Positions 61,587 through 64,000 of a stretch of DNA of 64,000 nt are shown here, one piece after another. This stretch comes from Gordonia sp. UBA5067. GTDB lineage: Bacteria > Actinomycetota > Actinomycetes > Mycobacteriales > Mycobacteriaceae. The stretch is taken from assembly GCF_002414845.1 (NCBI RefSeq), contig NZ_DIAX01000028.1:32456-96455 (forward strand), given 5' to 3'. Each line of letters begins with the position of its first letter. Positions within the stretch are counted from its first letter, which is position 1. Below the pieces are notes generated by a model. That model saw only the letters and a list, made by a program, of their open reading frames with translations, was not told the origin of the DNA and did not search any database. The position numbers and the translations under genes were made by a program.

Positions 61587-61858
61587 GTCAGCGCTACGAG
61601 TTCTCGTTCATCCGTCTGGCCATGTCGTCGCTGGGTGCCGGTCTAGCGGTACTGATCGTCTCGTTGCCGCTCATCTGGGCGGCCGCCCTGGTGCATCGCT
61701 GGCTGGCGCTGGCCGTCACCGTGGTGGCCATTGCCGGCACTGTCGCGGCTATCGGTATCGTCGCCAACCGCATTGTCAACACGGCCGCGGAGCGGCTCAC
61801 GCAAGACACCGCCGCGACACCCGACCCGGCGCAGCCCGACGATCCCCGCCACCGATAG
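61583..61858 (+). CDS. Small two-helix membrane protein inside the his operon
   Basis: 91 aa; begins [20 protein letters not shown]. Two membrane helices (about 12-33 and 38-62) are followed by a polar tail with [19 protein letters not shown] 61583 overlaps the hisH stop by 4 bp, so translation is coupled. No function can be assigned; nothing like it lies between hisH and hisA in M. tuberculosis. Possible but unproven roles include an accessory membrane protein simply carried in the operon. Confidence 0.65.
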   Translation: MSQRYEFSFIRLAMSSLGAGLAVLIVSLPLIWAAALVHRWLALAVTVVAIAGTVAAIGIVANRIVNTAAERLTQDTAATPDPAQPDDPRHR

Positions 61859-61872
61859 GAACACCGCCACCC

Positions 61873-62619
61873 ATGGCCACCGCACTTCAATTGCTGCCCG
61901 CCGTCGACGTCGCCGACGGCCAGGCCGTCCGCCTGCTGCGCGGGGCCGCCGGCACCGAGACGTCCTACGGGTCGCCGCGCGATGCGGCATTTGCCTGGCA
62001 GCGCGACGGTGCGCAATGGGTGCACATGGTCGACCTTGATGCGGCCTTCGGTCGCGGCGACAACCGGGCGCTGCTGGCCGAGGTGATCGGCGACCTCGAG
62101 GTGGCGGTGGAACTGTCTGGCGGCATCCGCGACGACGAGTCGTTGGCGGCGGCCCTGGCCACCGGCTGCGCGCGCGTCAACCTGGGCACCGCTGCGATCG
62201 AGAACCCGAAGTGGTGCGCCGCGGCCATCGCCGAATACGGCGACAAGATTGCCATCGGACTCGATGTCACCGCCGATGGCGACTCCTGGAAGCTGCGCGG
62301 ACGCGGCTGGGTGACCGAAGGCGGCGACCTGTGGGAGACGCTGGGCCGCCTCGACGCCGAGGGGTGCGCGCGGTATGTCGTCACCGATGTGTCGAAGGAT
62401 GGGACGTTGAGCGGACCCAACCTTGACCTGCTGCGCGAGGTGGCGCACCGCACGGGTGCACCGATCGTCGCCTCCGGCGGCATCTCCGAACTCGCCGACC
62501 TGACCGCCATCGCGGGCCTGTGTGACCTCGGAGTCGAGGGCGCGATCATCGGCAAGGCGCTCTACGCCGGCCGGTTCACTCTGCCCGAGGCGTTGGCGGC
62601 GGTGCGCGGAGGCGCCTGA
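61873..62619 (+). CDS. priA: Phosphoribosyl isomerase HisA/PriA (dual HisA-TrpF type)
   Basis: (beta-alpha)8-barrel isomerase. In Mycobacteriales PriA serves both histidine and tryptophan synthesis. Catalytic aspartates: D12 in [10 protein letters not shown] and D176 in [11 protein letters not shown]. The loop [11 protein letters not shown] carries R144 and W146, one off from the R143/W145 switch residues of M. tuberculosis PriA, supporting the bifunctional type. Length is 248 aa. ATG 61873 gives [12 protein letters not shown]. The stop shares one base with impA. Confidence 0.94.
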   Translation: MATALQLLPAVDVADGQAVRLLRGAAGTETSYGSPRDAAFAWQRDGAQWVHMVDLDAAFGRGDNRALLAEVIGDLEVAVELSGGIRDDESLAAALATGCARVNLGTAAIENPKWCAAAIAEYGDKIAIGLDVTADGDSWKLRGRGWVTEGGDLWETLGRLDAEGCARYVVTDVSKDGTLSGPNLDLLREVAHRTGAPIVASGGISELADLTAIAGLCDLGVEGAIIGKALYAGRFTLPEALAAVRGGA

Positions 62620-63440
62620 TGGTAACCCGATTCAGCCCCGACCTGGTTACACTCGCCGCAACCGCTGCGTCCATCCTCGACGAGGCGAGCCCGCGCTTTT
62701 GCGCCGATCGTGGCGCACCCGGCGTGGTCGGGAAGGGCGATCGGGACTTCGCGACCCAGGTCGACCTCGACCTCGAACGGTTCATCAGCCACGAGTTGAC
62801 CGGGCGAACCGGGTTGCCGTGCCACGGTGAGGAGTTCGGTGGACCGCCGGTCGACGAGGCCCTCGTGTGGATCGTCGACCCCGTCGACGGGACGTTCAAC
62901 TATTCCACCGGGAGTCCGATGACGGGGATGCTCGTCGGGCTGTGCGCGGACGGCGAGCCACTCCTCGGGCTGACCTGGCTGCCGCTGCTCGACCGCCGCT
63001 ACGTGGGATACGCAGAGGGCGGTCTGACGTGCAATGGACGTCGGCTCGAGCCGCTGGCGCCCGCCTCGCTGCGCGAGTCGGTGATCGGGTTCGGTGCCTT
63101 TAATGAGCGTTTGGGCGGGCGGTACCCCGGCCCACGGCGGATCGAAGTCCTCGCGACGCTCAGCGGACAGGCGTCGCGGCTCCGGATGTCGGGCAGTATT
63201 GGGGTCGACCTCGCCTTTACCGCCGCCGGAACGTATCACGGGGCCATCACTTTTGGCCGCCACGCGTGGGACAACGCGGCCGGTGCTGCGCTGGTCCGGG
63301 CTGCTGGCGGCATCGTTACCGATGTCGCGGGGAACCCGTGGACGGTCACGTCGCCGTCCGTGGTCGCCGCGGCGCCGGGAGTGCACGACGAGTTGATCGC
63401 GCTGATCGACTCGGTGACCGGACAGGACTGGGAGAGCTGA
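62619..63440 (+). CDS. impA: Inositol monophosphatase family protein ImpA
   Basis: Lithium-sensitive phosphatase family, 273 aa. Metal-binding motifs: HGEE (about 66-69), [12 protein letters not shown] (about 84-95) and [15 protein letters not shown] (about 217-231). The place between hisA and hisF matches impA (Rv1604) of M. tuberculosis. Possible substrates are inositol phosphate or, given the operon, histidinol phosphate (the missing HisN step); sequence alone does not decide. TGATG junctions on both sides. Confidence 0.92.
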   Translation: MVTRFSPDLVTLAATAASILDEASPRFCADRGAPGVVGKGDRDFATQVDLDLERFISHELTGRTGLPCHGEEFGGPPVDEALVWIVDPVDGTFNYSTGSPMTGMLVGLCADGEPLLGLTWLPLLDRRYVGYAEGGLTCNGRRLEPLAPASLRESVIGFGAFNERLGGRYPGPRRIEVLATLSGQASRLRMSGSIGVDLAFTAAGTYHGAITFGRHAWDNAAGAALVRAAGGIVTDVAGNPWTVTSPSVVAAAPGVHDELIALIDSVTGQDWES

Positions 63441-64000
63441 TGAGTGTGGCGGTGCGGGTGATTCCCTGCCTCGATGTCGACGACGGCCGGGTGGTCAAGG
63501 GTGTCAACTTCGAGAATCTGCGCGACGCGGGCGACCCGGTCGAGTTGGCGGCCCGATACAACGCCGAGGGTGCTGACGAGCTGACGTTCCTCGACGTCAC
63601 GGCGTCGAGTGCGGGGCGCTCGACGATGATCGAGGTGGTCAAGCGGACCGCCGATGAAATCTTCATCCCGCTGACCGTCGGCGGTGGCATCCGCGAGGTC
63701 GCCGACGTCGATGCGATGCTGCGCGCGGGTGCGGACAAGGTCAGCGTCAACACCGCGGCCATTATGCGCCCAGAGGTGCTCCGGGAGATGAGCCGGCGCT
63801 TCGGCTCGCAGTGCATCGTCCTGTCGGTCGATGCGCGCACGGTGCCCACGGCGGCCGGCAGCACGCCCACCCCGTCGGGCTGGGAGGTCACCACGCACGG
63901 CGGTCGCCGCGGTACCGGGATCGACGCGCTGGAGTGGGCGCGCCGCGGCCAGGATTTGGGCGTGGGGGAGATCCTGCTCAACTCGATGGACGCCGACGGC
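63440..64000 (+). CDS. hisF: Imidazole glycerol phosphate synthase cyclase subunit HisF (3' cut)
   Basis: Barrel enzyme that uses HisH ammonia to make IGP and AICAR. 187 codons are visible: [28 protein letters not shown] with the first catalytic Asp at residue 12, [24 protein letters not shown] and, at the very edge, LLNSMDADG. About 70 residues are missing beyond the window. ATG 63440 overlaps the impA stop. The frame is intact up to the last base. Confidence 0.95.
   Translation, partial: MSVAVRVIPCLDVDDGRVVKGVNFENLRDAGDPVELAARYNAEGADELTFLDVTASSAGRSTMIEVVKRTADEIFIPLTVGGGIREVADVDAMLRAGADKVSVNTAAIMRPEVLREMSRRFGSQCIVLSVDARTVPTAAGSTPTPSGWEVTTHGGRRGTGIDALEWARRGQDLGVGEILLNSMDADG

Overview
This window is one continuous, gene-dense piece of a high-GC actinobacterial chromosome. 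The gene content and order place it in the Mycobacteriales (mycolic-acid bacteria). Markers are the dcw cluster followed by sepF, yggT and wag31/DivIVA, a translational ileS T-box, an LspA-RluD pair, a DnaE1-type polymerase, a yrbE/mce operon, a biotin operon with BsaP, nadA/nadC under an NrtR-like regulator, and the actinobacterial his operon with impA. The order parallels the Mycobacterium tuberculosis neighbourhoods Rv2166-Rv2144 and Rv1536-Rv1605. A Gordonia/Williamsia-like organism is my guess; the genus cannot be fixed by eye. I saw no rRNA, tRNA, insertion sequence, prophage or CRISPR array.

Layout. (1) 1-19476, cell wall and division: mraZ (5' cut), rsmH, ftsL, ftsI, murE, a murF-like stub, mraY, murD, ftsW, murG, murC, ftsQ, ftsZ, pgeF, sepF, yggT, wag31, and a membrane protein with a perfect 15-bp tandem repeat. 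(2) 19478-28495: T-box plus ileS, dinB, ansA (-), an MTB12-like lipoprotein, an unknown lipoprotein (-), lspA and an RluD-type pseudouridine synthase. (3) 28571-33548: dnaE and ilvA. (4) 33627-42932: a complete yrbEAB-mceABCDEF-mas lipid-import operon. (5) 42949-48180 (-): a TetR-family (BioQ-like) regulator, an acyltransferase-3/SGNH protein and treY. (6) 48293-53346: bioA-bioF-bioD-bioB-bsaP-DUF2567-like gene. (7) 53361-56133: nrtR-like regulator (-) divergent from nadA-nadC. (8) 56187-57566: a succinate-semialdehyde-type dehydrogenase. (9) 57858-64000: hisD-hisC-hisB-hisH-small membrane protein-hisA/priA-impA-hisF (3' cut).

Most striking is what is missing from otherwise canonical operons. 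murF is reduced to a 171-codon C-terminal-domain remnant without the ATP-binding domain and without the YNANP and KAS motifs, yet it keeps its 4-bp overlap with murE. yggS is absent between pgeF and sepF, leaving a 35-codon ORF. nadB is absent between nadA and nadC. treY stands without treX or treZ, with an mce operon on the side where treZ would be expected. Either the intact genes lie elsewhere or the pathways are rerouted.

Regulation visible in the sequence: a translational ileS T-box with an ultrashort specifier stem; a perfect 7-3-7 palindrome over the predicted bioA -10; a perfect 9-3-9 palindrome upstream of nadA; and several TANNNT -10 boxes 6-8 nt before start codons (murE, lspA, the 26973 lipoprotein, dnaE, the TetR gene, nrtR, the dehydrogenase), which suggest leaderless transcripts and help choose starts.
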